Of a stretch of DNA of 32,890 nucleotides, positions 1 to 7,790 are shown one piece after another. The notes beneath the pieces were generated by a model that saw nothing but the letters and a program-made list of their open reading frames with translations, was not told where the DNA came from and made no database searches. Position numbers and translations under genes: made by a program. Positions within the stretch are counted from its first letter, which is position 1. The number at the start of each line of letters is the position of its first letter. This DNA comes from JBAZBO01 sp041671425 (GTDB taxonomy: Bacteria > Patescibacteriota > WWE3 > UBA101185 > UBA10185), in the NCBI GenBank assembly GCA_041671425.1, contig JBAZBO010000001.1:1-32890 (forward strand), in the 5' to 3' direction.

Positions 1-1
1 G

Positions 2-1486
2 AAAGATCCTTCAAAGCTAAAAGGGGTGCCCTGGAGTATAGATATGAGTACCTGGACCTATGAATCAGGCACTATCACCCAATTCCTACCCGATGACACA
101 ATCTTTGACACTATAGAATTCAAACCCGAGTTCTTCCTCAATCAGCTCAAGGAATATGCCTATCTGACCGCCGGGATCAAGTTTGAGATCATAGATCACA
201 AAGAAAATCTAAGCGAGACTTTTTACTTTGAGAGCGGGCTTAAAAGCTTCTTGAAATCTCTGAACAGGAACAAGGAAGTAGTAAATGAGAATGTATTCTA
301 CGTAAAAAAAGAAGTAGAGGGGATCAATGTAGAGGCCACTTTCCAATACAACGATTCGTTCAATGAGAATATCCTTTCCTTCGCGAACCATATCAAAACC
401 ACAGAGGGAGGCACACATCTGACCGGATTCAGATCTGCGCTTACCAGATCTATAAACGATTACGCAAGAAAGAACAATCTTCTCAAAGAAAAAGATCCTA
501 ACCTGTCTAGTGATGACCTTAAAGAGGGGCTTGCAGCTATAGTCTCGGTGAACCTAGACGCAAACACTCTGCAATTCGAGGGGCAGACAAAGTCAAAACT
601 GGGTAATTCCAATGTAAGGACAATAGTAGAGAATGTGGTCAGAGAAAGCATGGACGCGTATTTTGAAGAAAACCCAAGGGAAGCGTCTGAGATTATTAAC
701 AAGAACATAATAGCCTTCAAGGCCAGAATGGCAGCAAAAGCAGCTAGAGATTCTGTTATAAGAAAGGGTGTGCTGGACAGTGGGGGAGTGCTCCCAGGAA
801 AGTTAGCTGATTGCCAAGAAAAAGACCCCACTAAAACAGAATTATTCATAGTCGAGGGAGATTCCGCTGCGGGACCTGCTAAGCAGGGGAGGGATAGCAA
901 GATCCAGGCCATATTACCGCTCTTCGGTAAGATATTGAATACAGAAAGGGCTCGATTAGACAAAATGGTGAGTTCTGACAAGATAAAACCCCTAATAATA
1001 GCCATCGGTGCGGGTATTGGTGAGCAGTACAATCCAGAAAAACTTAGGTACAATAAATTGATAATAATGGCAGATGCTGACGTGGATGGTATGCATATCA
1101 TGACACTGTACCTTACCTTCTTCTATAGACATATGCCCGAGCTGATAGAGAACGGTCATATATACGTGGCAGTACCACCCTTATACAAAGCTTCTTGGGG
1201 TAAGAACAAGAAGTATTTGTTCGATGACTTTGAGAGATCAGTGTTTCTGAAGACTAGTGACGGTGACAAGGCCATAATTCAAAGATTCAAGGGTCTTGGA
1301 GAAATGAATGCCAATGAGCTTTGGGAAACCACTATGGATCCAGAAACCAGGAGACTGAAACAGATCCACGTAGGTGATGCCTCAAGAGCTGACGAGGTTT
1401 TCACAAAGCTGATGGGGGACGAGGTAGCCCCAAGGAAAAGATTCATACAAAACAACGCCAGACAGGCCAATGTAGATATTACCTAA
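2..1486 (+). CDS. gyrB: DNA gyrase subunit B, 5'-truncated by window edge
   Basis: ATP-dependent type II topoisomerase subunit that, with GyrA, introduces negative supercoils. The frame is open to the left edge, so the N-terminal ATPase domain lies mostly outside. The visible part begins in the transducer region; a GTG at 26 is not credible as a start because homology continues upstream. Seen in order: the QTKSKLGN motif that follows the transducer domain, the TOPRIM motif EGDSAAG, PLFGKILNTERA, the metal-binding ADADVDG motif, and the C-terminal signature FKGLGEMNANELWETTMDP. No insertion or frameshift is visible. A soluble pyrophosphatase and gyrA follow on the same strand within 16 nt, so the three are probably one operon. 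ParE is the alternative, but the immediate gyrA neighbour and the QTKxKLGN/TOPRIM sequence favour GyrB. Confidence 0.95.
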   Translation, partial: KDPSKLKGVPWSIDMSTWTYESGTITQFLPDDTIFDTIEFKPEFFLNQLKEYAYLTAGIKFEIIDHKENLSETFYFESGLKSFLKSLNRNKEVVNENVFYVKKEVEGINVEATFQYNDSFNENILSFANHIKTTEGGTHLTGFRSALTRSINDYARKNNLLKEKDPNLSSDDLKEGLAAIVSVNLDANTLQFEGQTKSKLGNSNVRTIVENVVRESMDAYFEENPREASEIINKNIIAFKARMAAKAARDSVIRKGVLDSGGVLPGKLADCQEKDPTKTELFIVEGDSAAGPAKQGRDSKIQAILPLFGKILNTERARLDKMVSSDKIKPLIIAIGAGIGEQYNPEKLRYNKLIIMADADVDGMHIMTLYLTFFYRHMPELIENGHIYVAVPPLYKASWGKNKKYLFDDFERSVFLKTSDGDKAIIQRFKGLGEMNANELWETTMDPETRRLKQIHVGDASRADEVFTKLMGDEVAPRKRFIQNNARQANVDIT

Positions 1487-1501
1487 TTTATAAGGAAAAC
1501 T

Positions 1502-2056
1502 ATGGATAATGACAGACACTCACATTTTCATATAATCCCTCAGGACAAAGCACCTGAATTATTGAATTTGATCGTGGAGATAGAGAAGGGGACCATGATC
1601 AAGTATGAGTACAACCATAAATATGGGATTTTGGAACTGGATAGGATACTATATGGCCCCACACAATATCCAGTGAACTATTGCAATGTGCCGTGTACTT
1701 GGAATCAGGACGATAATGACCCATTGGATGCAATACTTTACTGCTCCGGGAATCTAGTTCCGGGAACTTTGGCAAGCGGTAGGGTAGTGGGCATGATGGA
1801 GATGATAGACAATGGAGAAAAAGACCATAAAATACTCTGTGTAGCGGACAAGGATCCGAGATACGGTCATATAAAGACCTTGGAAGACCTAACGCCTTAT
1901 GAGTTAAAAGATGTTAAAACATTTATGGAGATCTACAAAATACCGCAGACCGGACCAAAAACCGTACAAGTCGGGGATTTTTTGGGTCTAAAAGAGGCAT
2001 ATAGATTTATAGAAAATGGAATTGAGTATTATAAAGAAAAGTTCATTAATAAATAA
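1502..2056 (+). CDS. ppa: Soluble inorganic pyrophosphatase (family I)
   Basis: Cytoplasmic enzyme that hydrolyses PPi to two phosphates and pulls biosynthetic reactions such as nucleic acid synthesis and tRNA charging. The 184-residue length is normal for family I. The family signature is visible as DDNDPLDAI, where the acidic residues bind metal, with the usual KYEYNHKYG stretch before it and ADKDPRYG after it. The ATG at 1502 is preceded by AAGGA at good Shine-Dalgarno distance, as expected for an operon-internal gene. It sits between gyrB (15 nt upstream) and gyrA, and its stop codon shares one base with the gyrA ATG (TAATG). A pyrophosphatase between the two gyrase subunits is an uncommon order. 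A membrane pyrophosphatase is also encoded at 30658-32622. Confidence 0.95.
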   Translation: MDNDRHSHFHIIPQDKAPELLNLIVEIEKGTMIKYEYNHKYGILELDRILYGPTQYPVNYCNVPCTWNQDDNDPLDAILYCSGNLVPGTLASGRVVGMMEMIDNGEKDHKILCVADKDPRYGHIKTLEDLTPYELKDVKTFMEIYKIPQTGPKTVQVGDFLGLKEAYRFIENGIEYYKEKFINK

Positions 2057-4623
2057 TGCTTGATGAGATAACCGGACTTACAGCTGAAGAGCAGAACATA
2101 CTCCCCAAAGGGATCATACCCTCTGATATATCAGGGGAGATGGAGAAAGCATATCTGGATTATGCCATGAGCGTTATTGTCTCCAGAGCTCTACCTGATG
2201 TAAGAGATGGATTGAAACCGGTTCATAGAAGGATCATCTACGCCATGCAGGATCAAGGCATGGATCACACATCAAAGTTCAACAAATCTGCCGCAGTTGT
2301 GGGAGAGGTCATGAAGAAATATCACCCACACGGCGACACCTCTATATACGAAGCTTTAGTTAGGATGGCCCAGGATTTCTCCATGAGATATCCTCTGATC
2401 ATCCCGCAGGGTAATTTTGGAAGTATAGACGGTGACGGCCCCGCAGCTATGCGATATACCGAGTGTAAGATGGCCCCAATCGCAGAGGAACTTTATAGGG
2501 ACATAGATAAAGAAACTGTAGATTTTGAGATCAATGACCTTCAAAACGAAGAACCCATGTATCTCCCTTCTGTTATTCCCAACATTCTACTGAATGGTGG
2601 AACAGGCATCGCAGTAGGCATGGCAACAAATATTCCTCCTCACAATCTTACAGAGGTAATTGATGGAATAAACCTACTTATCGAAAAAGCCAGCAATATA
2701 GGAGAAGCACCTAAAAAAGATGCTCCTCAACAAATAGCCAAGGTAGATTTCTCATCCGAAGCAAATGTGGAGGATTTGGTTTCATGCATTCAAGGTCCGG
2801 ATTTTCCTACAGGTGGAATAATCTTTGACAAAAAAGAACTCATCCAGATGTATGCCACCGGAAGAGGAAAGGTGATAACCAGGGCAAGACTTGTTATAGA
2901 AGAGGATGCAAAAGGAAAGGCAAAGATCATTGTTACCGAGATACCTTATCAAGTCAATAAATCCACCTTAGTGGCAAAAATAGCTGATGCGGTGAAGGAC
3001 AAGAAGATCGAGGGCGTGTCGGATCTAAGGGATGAATCTAATAGGAACGGCATGAGGATAGTGATAGAGCTCAAAAAAGAGGCTATGCCCAAAAAAGTAG
3101 AGAACAGGCTCTATAAATATACCCAGCTTCAGGATACTTTCAACGCTAACATGGTAGCTCTAGTAAACGGGGAGCCAAAACTTCTGACTTTGAAGATGAT
3201 CCTGGAGGAGTTCGTCAGACATAGACAACAAGTAGTAGTCAAAAGGACAATTTTCTTTCTCAAAAAGGCAAAAGAGCGCGAGCATATACTACTGGGTCTC
3301 AAAATCGCTCTAGACAACCTAGACGAAGTCATAAACCTTATAAGAAATAGCAAAGATGCCGATGCAGCCAAGGCAGGACTGATAAAGAATTTCGATCTTT
3401 CAGAGATACAGGCTCAAGCTATCCTAGATATGCAGCTTAGGAGGCTGGCCGCTTTGGAAAGACAAAAGATAGAAGATGAACTTAAGCAGATCATTTCAAC
3501 CATAAAAGATTTTGAAAGCCTATTATCATCTCCAACCAGGATAATGGATACAGTAAAGGACGAACTCGCAAAGATAAAAGAGAAGTACGGTGACGAGAGA
3601 AAGACCAAAGTAGTGAAAGGAAGAGTTGGTGAGATATCCGACGAAGATCTGGTCGTGAACGAACCTTGCATTATAACAATCTCAAATAATGGTTACATCA
3701 AGAGACTCAAAGAAGGCAGCTACAAAACACAAGGCAGAGGAGGCAAAGGAGTAAGGGGACAGGAATTGAGGGAAGAGGATGAGATATCCACAATAAGAGC
3801 ATGCAATACCCACGACTTCGCATTCTTTTTCACAAATACCGGCAAGGTTTACAAAATGAGGATCTGGGAAATCCCAGAGACCATGCGCACCGCAAAAGGC
3901 ACCGCACTGATCAATTTCCTGAACATTACTCAAGATGAAAGCGTACAGGCTTTCCTGAGCACCCCTGCTGAAGTACTTGATGAGGGTAAGGGTTATATCG
4001 TGTTTGGCACCGAAAAAGGCAGGGTAAAGAAAACCTCTCTGTCAGATTTCTCTAACATAAGATCTTCTGGAATCATGGCAATAAAGATGGAGGAAGATGA
4101 TAACTTAACTTGGGTGAGATCCTCAAACGGCAAAGACGATATCATGATCACTACAACACAGGGTCAGTCCATAAGGTTCAGGGAAACTGATGTAAGACCC
4201 ATGGGCAGGACAGCGGCTGGTGTGGTGGGCATAAAGATCACCAAAAAAGAAGATAGGGTGGTAGGGATGGTAGTCATCCCAGAAGGAAGTAAAGACTGCG
4301 AGCTGATAGTTGTAACCGGAAAAGGCTATGGTAAAAGGACTAAGCTGGCCGAGTACAAGACTCAGAACAGAGGCGGCTCGGGTATAAAAACTTACAAAGT
4401 CACTGATAAAACAGGAGGAATCATTACAGCACAGATTCAGCACAGAGACATAGAAAGTGATCTTTTGATAGCAACCATCAGTGGACAAGTAATCAGAATG
4501 GGCACCAAACAGGTTCCACTTTTGGGAAGGGACACCATGGGAGTAAGGCTCATCAAGCTGGATGACTCGGACTTCGCTACCTCCGTTGCGTTATTGGATA
4601 CTCTCGAGATAGAAGAGGAATAG
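2056..4623 (+). CDS. gyrA: DNA gyrase subunit A
   Basis: Breakage-reunion subunit of gyrase, 855 residues, a normal full length. The N-terminal winged-helix region contains SRALPDVRDGLKPVHRRI and the AAMRYTE motif whose Tyr134 is the DNA-linking tyrosine. The C-terminal wrapping domain carries a GyrA box at residues 559-565 (QGRGGKG), which separates gyrase from ParC; a second, degenerate copy reads QNRGGSG. In the quinolone-determining region, the positions of E. coli Ser83 and Asp87 are Thr95 and Glu99; substitutions there can affect quinolone binding, but no phenotype can be read from sequence. Translation is probably coupled to the upstream pyrophosphatase by the 1-nt stop/start overlap. 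Confidence 0.97.
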   Translation: MLDEITGLTAEEQNILPKGIIPSDISGEMEKAYLDYAMSVIVSRALPDVRDGLKPVHRRIIYAMQDQGMDHTSKFNKSAAVVGEVMKKYHPHGDTSIYEALVRMAQDFSMRYPLIIPQGNFGSIDGDGPAAMRYTECKMAPIAEELYRDIDKETVDFEINDLQNEEPMYLPSVIPNILLNGGTGIAVGMATNIPPHNLTEVIDGINLLIEKASNIGEAPKKDAPQQIAKVDFSSEANVEDLVSCIQGPDFPTGGIIFDKKELIQMYATGRGKVITRARLVIEEDAKGKAKIIVTEIPYQVNKSTLVAKIADAVKDKKIEGVSDLRDESNRNGMRIVIELKKEAMPKKVENRLYKYTQLQDTFNANMVALVNGEPKLLTLKMILEEFVRHRQQVVVKRTIFFLKKAKEREHILLGLKIALDNLDEVINLIRNSKDADAAKAGLIKNFDLSEIQAQAILDMQLRRLAALERQKIEDELKQIISTIKDFESLLSSPTRIMDTVKDELAKIKEKYGDERKTKVVKGRVGEISDEDLVVNEPCIITISNNGYIKRLKEGSYKTQGRGGKGVRGQELREEDEISTIRACNTHDFAFFFTNTGKVYKMRIWEIPETMRTAKGTALINFLNITQDESVQAFLSTPAEVLDEGKGYIVFGTEKGRVKKTSLSDFSNIRSSGIMAIKMEEDDNLTWVRSSNGKDDIMITTTQGQSIRFRETDVRPMGRTAAGVVGIKITKKEDRVVGMVVIPEGSKDCELIVVTGKGYGKRTKLAEYKTQNRGGSGIKTYKVTDKTGGIITAQIQHRDIESDLLIATISGQVIRMGTKQVPLLGRDTMGVRLIKLDDSDFATSVALLDTLEIEEE

Positions 4624-4710
4624 CGGGATTATCCTCGGACGATCCTCGGAACAACCCAGGTTATCCCTGATATCAACAAGAAAATCTACGAAAGGTGTAA
4701 GGACAGTACT

Positions 4711-4719
4711 TGATATAAT
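4711..4719 (+). promoter_or_regulatory. Extended -10 promoter for rnhB
   Basis: TGA followed by a perfect TATAAT hexamer (4714-4719). It ends 6 nt before the GTG start of rnhB, so transcription should begin at or within a base or two of the start codon, giving a leaderless mRNA. No convincing -35 is seen, which is typical for extended -10 promoters. The spacer from gyrA also contains ATCCTCGGA repeated at 4631 and 4642. Confidence 0.65.
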
Positions 4720-4725
4720 ATCCAC

Positions 4726-5373
4726 GTGCTTACCAAATACGAAACATTTCTTTGGGATGGGGGAATCCAGAACATTGCTGGTGTTGATGAAGTGGGTAGG
4801 GGAGCACTTGCCGGACCGCTAGTAACCGCTGCGGTAATATTGAACAAAGAACACCTCTATAGGAATAACGACGTCTCATCTGAGATCATGGAACTGTACG
4901 AGCAGATAAATGACTCCAAGCTCCTGACACCAAAGAAAAGAGAGAAGTTATCAGAGTTTATCAGAGAACATGCTGTTACCTTTTCAATATCGCAGATAGA
5001 AAATACAGAAGTAGACGATCTGGGAATATCCGCATCAACTCAGAAAGCATTCTTTAACTCCATACAAAACCTAAAGGTAAAGCCTGGGCATGTATTAACT
5101 GATACCTTTGAAATCAAAAAACTCACCAAGGCCAATCAGACCAACATCATAAAAGGTGATACCAAAAGCATAACTATCGCCGCCGCATCAATAGTTGCCA
5201 AAGTCTACAGAGATGCGCTCATGGTCAAAATGCACGAGACCTACCAAGAATATGGCTTTGACAAACACAAGGGCTACGGTACGATCTTCCATATGGGGGC
5301 GTTAAAAAAGTATGGGCCTTGCAAAATCCACCGTATTACCTTTGCTCCTTTAAGCATCAAGAAAAATCAGTAA
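4726..5373 (+). CDS. rnhB: Ribonuclease HII
   Basis: Endonuclease that cuts the RNA strand of RNA-DNA hybrids and removes single ribonucleotides from DNA. The 215-residue protein has the type II signature GVDEVGRGALAGPLV with the first Asp-Glu active-site pair, then NDSKLLTPKKRE (the DSKxL motif), an acidic residue in VLTDTFE, and AAASIVAKVYRD with the last catalytic Asp. The GTG at 4726 is chosen because homology begins about 18 residues later and a strong extended -10 ends 6 nt before it; there is no Shine-Dalgarno at usable distance. The 3' end overlaps the convergent xer gene by 7 bp. Confidence 0.94.
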   Translation: MLTKYETFLWDGGIQNIAGVDEVGRGALAGPLVTAAVILNKEHLYRNNDVSSEIMELYEQINDSKLLTPKKREKLSEFIREHAVTFSISQIENTEVDDLGISASTQKAFFNSIQNLKVKPGHVLTDTFEIKKLTKANQTNIIKGDTKSITIAAASIVAKVYRDALMVKMHETYQEYGFDKHKGYGTIFHMGALKKYGPCKIHRITFAPLSIKKNQ

Positions 5374-6371
5374 AGGGTAGTCTCACTCTCATCAGCTTCA
5401 GATTCGGCATCTATATCTTTGTGGAATTTCTTGTGAACATCTTTAAGTTGTTTATTGGTCACATGGGTATATACCTGAGTAGTGGATACATTCGAGTGAC
5501 CCAAGAGCTCCTGCACAGACCTTAAGTCCGCACCTTCCCGCAAAAGCCCCGTGGCAAAGGTATGCCTAAGAGTATGAGGAGTGGCATCTACGGATATTCC
5601 TGACCTTAATGTATATTTTTTTACCAGCCTCTCCACACTGCGCGTTGTTAATCTCAATGATTCTCCTAAAACATCATTCACTTCCATACTCTTTCCTGAA
5701 TAGCGCAAAAATAGGGGAGTGAAAGCATCACTGCGGGTTGATAAATAACGACGTAACCAGTCCCGGGCACTGGGGCTTAAGTAAACCGTACGAAGTTTGC
5801 GACCTTTACCCATAACCGAGAACTCACCGGACTCAAGATTCACAGAATCTACATTTAAATGCACCAATTCAGAGACTCTCAGGCCTGTACTGAACAAAGT
5901 TTCCAAAATTGCCCGATCACGGATCCCCGAGCGTTTATTAAGATCCTGTGTTTCAAAAAGTCTTTTCATCTGCTCATCATTGAGCACCTTGGGTGAAGAA
6001 TCCTCTGATTTGCCCAGTATTATCTGCTCAGGTGACACCACGTTCAAACCCATCTCAACAATCAGATACTTTAGAAAAGCTCTTACGGCTATCAGAAAGG
6101 TTTTCTGGGTCGACCTTTTGAACTCCTCATGGGATTTGGAACTAATCCTACGATTTAGATTCACACGATACTTTTTAATAAGGTCTACATTCAGATCAGT
6201 GGTCAGGATTGTATCTTTCTGAAGATATTCAGACGACCAGTCCAAAAAGTCATTCAGATAGAAGTGGTACATCTTGATCGTACTCTGGGAAAGGTTCTTT
6301 TCTATCTCACAATACTCAAGGTACTGAGTCACTAGTGAACGAGTTGAATCTCTAGATGATGAATTAGCCAT
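5367..6371 (-). CDS. xer: Tyrosine site-specific recombinase (XerC/XerD family)
   Basis: Integrase-family recombinase of 334 residues, the usual size for XerC/D, which resolves chromosome dimers at dif during division. The N-terminal SAM-like DNA-binding domain covers about residues 1-110. The catalytic domain shows the Arg in FSTGLRVSEL, the Lys in KGRKLRTVYL, HTLRH (His and Arg), the later His in LLGHSNVSTT, and the nucleophilic Tyr in QVYTHV. The start is taken as ATG 6371 rather than an upstream TTG at 6377: a TATATT/TTATAT element ends 5-6 nt before the ATG, giving a leaderless arrangement as for other genes here. It is the only Xer in the window, and about 270 bp upstream lies a 28-bp dif-like palindrome. 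XerC and XerD cannot be told apart; a single-Xer system is possible. Confidence 0.92.
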   Translation of the reverse strand: MANSSSRDSTRSLVTQYLEYCEIEKNLSQSTIKMYHFYLNDFLDWSSEYLQKDTILTTDLNVDLIKKYRVNLNRRISSKSHEEFKRSTQKTFLIAVRAFLKYLIVEMGLNVVSPEQIILGKSEDSSPKVLNDEQMKRLFETQDLNKRSGIRDRAILETLFSTGLRVSELVHLNVDSVNLESGEFSVMGKGRKLRTVYLSPSARDWLRRYLSTRSDAFTPLFLRYSGKSMEVNDVLGESLRLTTRSVERLVKKYTLRSGISVDATPHTLRHTFATGLLREGADLRSVQELLGHSNVSTTQVYTHVTNKQLKDVHKKFHKDIDAESEADESETTLY

Positions 6372-6641
6372 GTGCAAATATAAAAATCAATCCTGGGGCA
6401 TCCTGGGACCCTAGGCTTTAGCTAAGGCAAAAACTGCCCGTTGTGGACATATTCTAACACAAAACGATTCCAAAATGCCGCGGAAATTAAACAAGCACAG
6501 GAATTAAGGATAGGAAGGTAAAAGGGAATAGAGGACAGTGGGTTTTAGATAAATATTAATAATCAATAAATCACAGAATTGGAAGTGCATAAAATTGGAC
6601 ACAGCAATGAGAATAGAGTAGCATGATGTTTTAGATCTTAG

Positions 6642-6669
6642 ACGTCGTATAATGTATGTTTAACGACGT
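6642..6669. other. Candidate dif site for Xer recombination
   Basis: A 28-bp imperfect palindrome with exactly the 11-6-11 plan of bacterial dif sites: left arm ACGTCGTATAA, centre TGTATG, right arm TTTAACGACGT. The arms match as inverted repeats at 9 of 11 positions. The centre differs by one base from the E. coli dif centre TGTATA, and the left arm shares CGnATAA with the E. coli XerC arm; the right arm does not match the classical XerD arm well. It lies about 270 bp from the xer start. No T-run follows, so a terminator is unlikely. An operator for xer is the main alternative. Confidence 0.5.
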
Positions 6670-6823
6670 ATCGTGGGGTTTTAAACCTAAACCCGCATAC
6701 GAGACACATAATGTTTAGGGGAATACACTGGGAAAGGTTGAGCACACAATTATCAATTAATTAAGATATACATTTCTTTATCATTTATTCTCCGTATTTA
6801 TTTTCATGAATTTGCGAACTGCA

Positions 6824-6842
6824 GGCCTTAGGATCCAAGGCC
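6824..6842. repeat. 19-bp near-perfect palindrome
   Basis: GGCCTT, then A, then GGATCC, then AAGGCC: a palindrome with one extra base. It ends 7 bp before the DnaA-box 9-mer. It could be a protein-binding site or a small hairpin. No T-run follows on either strand, so it is not a convincing terminator. Confidence 0.4.
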
Positions 6843-6849
6843 ACAGGAA

Positions 6850-6858
6850 TTATCCACA
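6850..6858 (+). promoter_or_regulatory. Single perfect DnaA-box 9-mer (TTATCCACA)
   Basis: Exact match to the consensus DnaA-binding 9-mer. It is alone: I see no second perfect box in the region, and an origin would normally have a cluster. A chance match in a window of this size is quite possible. It may still matter because it sits inside the structured region next to xer. Confidence 0.3.
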
Positions 6859-6876
6859 AAGTGAGTAAATTAAAAG

Positions 6877-6956
6877 TATGACAATCATACTATGACAACT
6901 ATACCCTATAATAATAGTGACAATTATCACCTCAAGCCTATAACTGCTATAGGGTA
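6877..6956. repeat. Nested inverted and direct repeats
   Basis: Two similar 13-mers lie 14 bp apart, TATGACAATCATA (6877) and TATGACAACTATA (6891); the first is itself a palindrome. A perfect 9-bp inverted repeat follows: TACCCTATA at 6902-6910 and TATAGGGTA at 6948-6956. Inside it sit GTGA/TCAC arms around CAATTA (6917-6930) and CCTATA/TATAGG arms around ACTGC (6937-6953). The set could be operator sites or a structured 3' untranslated region of the leftward membrane gene ending at 6987. Confidence 0.4.
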
Positions 6957-6986
6957 CTTCCCCACTCCGGTGTATGTCTCAAAAAA

Positions 6987-7787
6987 CTAGGGTTTGAAAA
7001 TGAGTACAAGTAGTAAAAATATAGCTAATAGAAATACATACTCAAAGATAATTGATTTATTTAGCCTGTTCTTATAATGCAGCACCATGTAGTTTAGACC
7101 AAACATCAGAGATCCCGCACACAGCAGGGACCTAAGGAACGACTCTGCTGGTATAAAGGAAACAGCTAGGGCCGAAGAAAAGGCAAAGAAGGCTACCATT
7201 AAACCCATCATAATGCTCTCCCCTGCTCCTATCCTCACAACTTCTCTGTCAAAACCAAGAGTCCATAGTAAATAAAGCGCAAATAAAAATGATGATGCAC
7301 CCACTACCAGATCTTGCATAATAAAATTGGCGGGGATCTTAAATACACCTGCAAAGAAGGGTATGGCTATAATAACTATCAGTATCTGAGCCCAAGTAAT
7401 AGCAACACGATATAGGGGTATTGTATCCTCCTTGTCTTCCACCACAATGAACACATTATTAACCAGACTAATGAGATACAACGAAATTGAGGAAAAGACC
7501 AAGGCAGATACTCTGAAGGGCACACTCAGGTTAGGAAAGAAATATAGTGAAAATATTGTCCCTATGAACAGATGTAACGGGAGTAGAACCAGAGGAAAGG
7601 CGTTCTTATAATTAATACCTGGATATTGAGTAAATATTGCCCCTACTATACAGAACAGATTAGTGATCAACACCTTGTAAGAGAAGCTGATGTTGGGTCC
7701 GCCCCTTGAGAAAAGCCACAGTATAAGCAATAAAGACAGCAAAGAGTACAGGATATACTTCTGTCTTTTCTGAAGTAAGAATTTCAT
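6987..7787 (-). CDS. Polytopic membrane protein of unknown function
   Basis: I do not recognise the family. The 266-residue product is very hydrophobic, with about eight likely membrane segments separated by short loops, and no cleavable signal peptide is apparent. The only long polar loop is around residues 112-125 (VVEDKEDTIPLYR). Another charged loop contains FDREVVRIGAGES, but I see no catalytic or transport motif. The ATG follows the yebC stop by 3 nt (TAA GAG ATG), so it is co-transcribed with and downstream of yebC, with only a weak AAGG upstream. Its 3' end faces the gene-free region beside xer. Confidence 0.75.
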   Translation of the reverse strand: MKFLLQKRQKYILYSLLSLLLILWLFSRGGPNISFSYKVLITNLFCIVGAIFTQYPGINYKNAFPLVLLPLHLFIGTIFSLYFFPNLSVPFRVSALVFSSISLYLISLVNNVFIVVEDKEDTIPLYRVAITWAQILIVIIAIPFFAGVFKIPANFIMQDLVVGASSFLFALYLLWTLGFDREVVRIGAGESIMMGLMVAFFAFSSALAVSFIPAESFLRSLLCAGSLMFGLNYMVLHYKNRLNKSIIFEYVFLLAIFLLLVLIFKP

Positions 7788-7790
7788 CTC

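Larger units (their letters stand above)
6372..6986. other. 615-bp intergenic region, probable terminus/dif region
   Basis: The longest stretch without a gene in the window. I see no ORF with coding character and no recognisable RNA gene. It is AT-rich (for instance 6552-6575 and 6745-6800) and carries several palindromes: the dif-like site at 6642-6669, an almost perfect palindrome at 6824-6842, and nested inverted repeats at 6877-6956. It also holds one perfect DnaA-box 9-mer at 6850-6858. It contains the xer promoter and the 3' untranslated region of the membrane protein gene. Coding strands converge on it from both sides, which suggests a replication terminus rather than an origin. Confidence 0.6.

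Noticed and set aside
460..1101. 213-codon open frame antisense to gyrB
   Set aside because: It lies wholly within the conserved gyrB frame, its product is low in charged residues and matches nothing, as expected for a shadow frame.
4624..4672. Terminator after gyrA
   Set aside because: There are short repeats (ATCCTCGGA twice) and GGGAT/ATCCC arms, but no stable stem followed by a T-run.
6642..6669. Reading the dif-like palindrome as a transcription terminator
   Set aside because: The arms are not GC-rich enough next to the loop, the loop is 14 nt, and no T-run follows on either strand.
6372..6986. The gene-free region as the replication origin (oriC)
   Set aside because: Only one DnaA box is seen, no dnaA or dnaN is adjacent, and genes point toward the region from both sides rather than away. 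Whole-genome GC skew could still overturn this.
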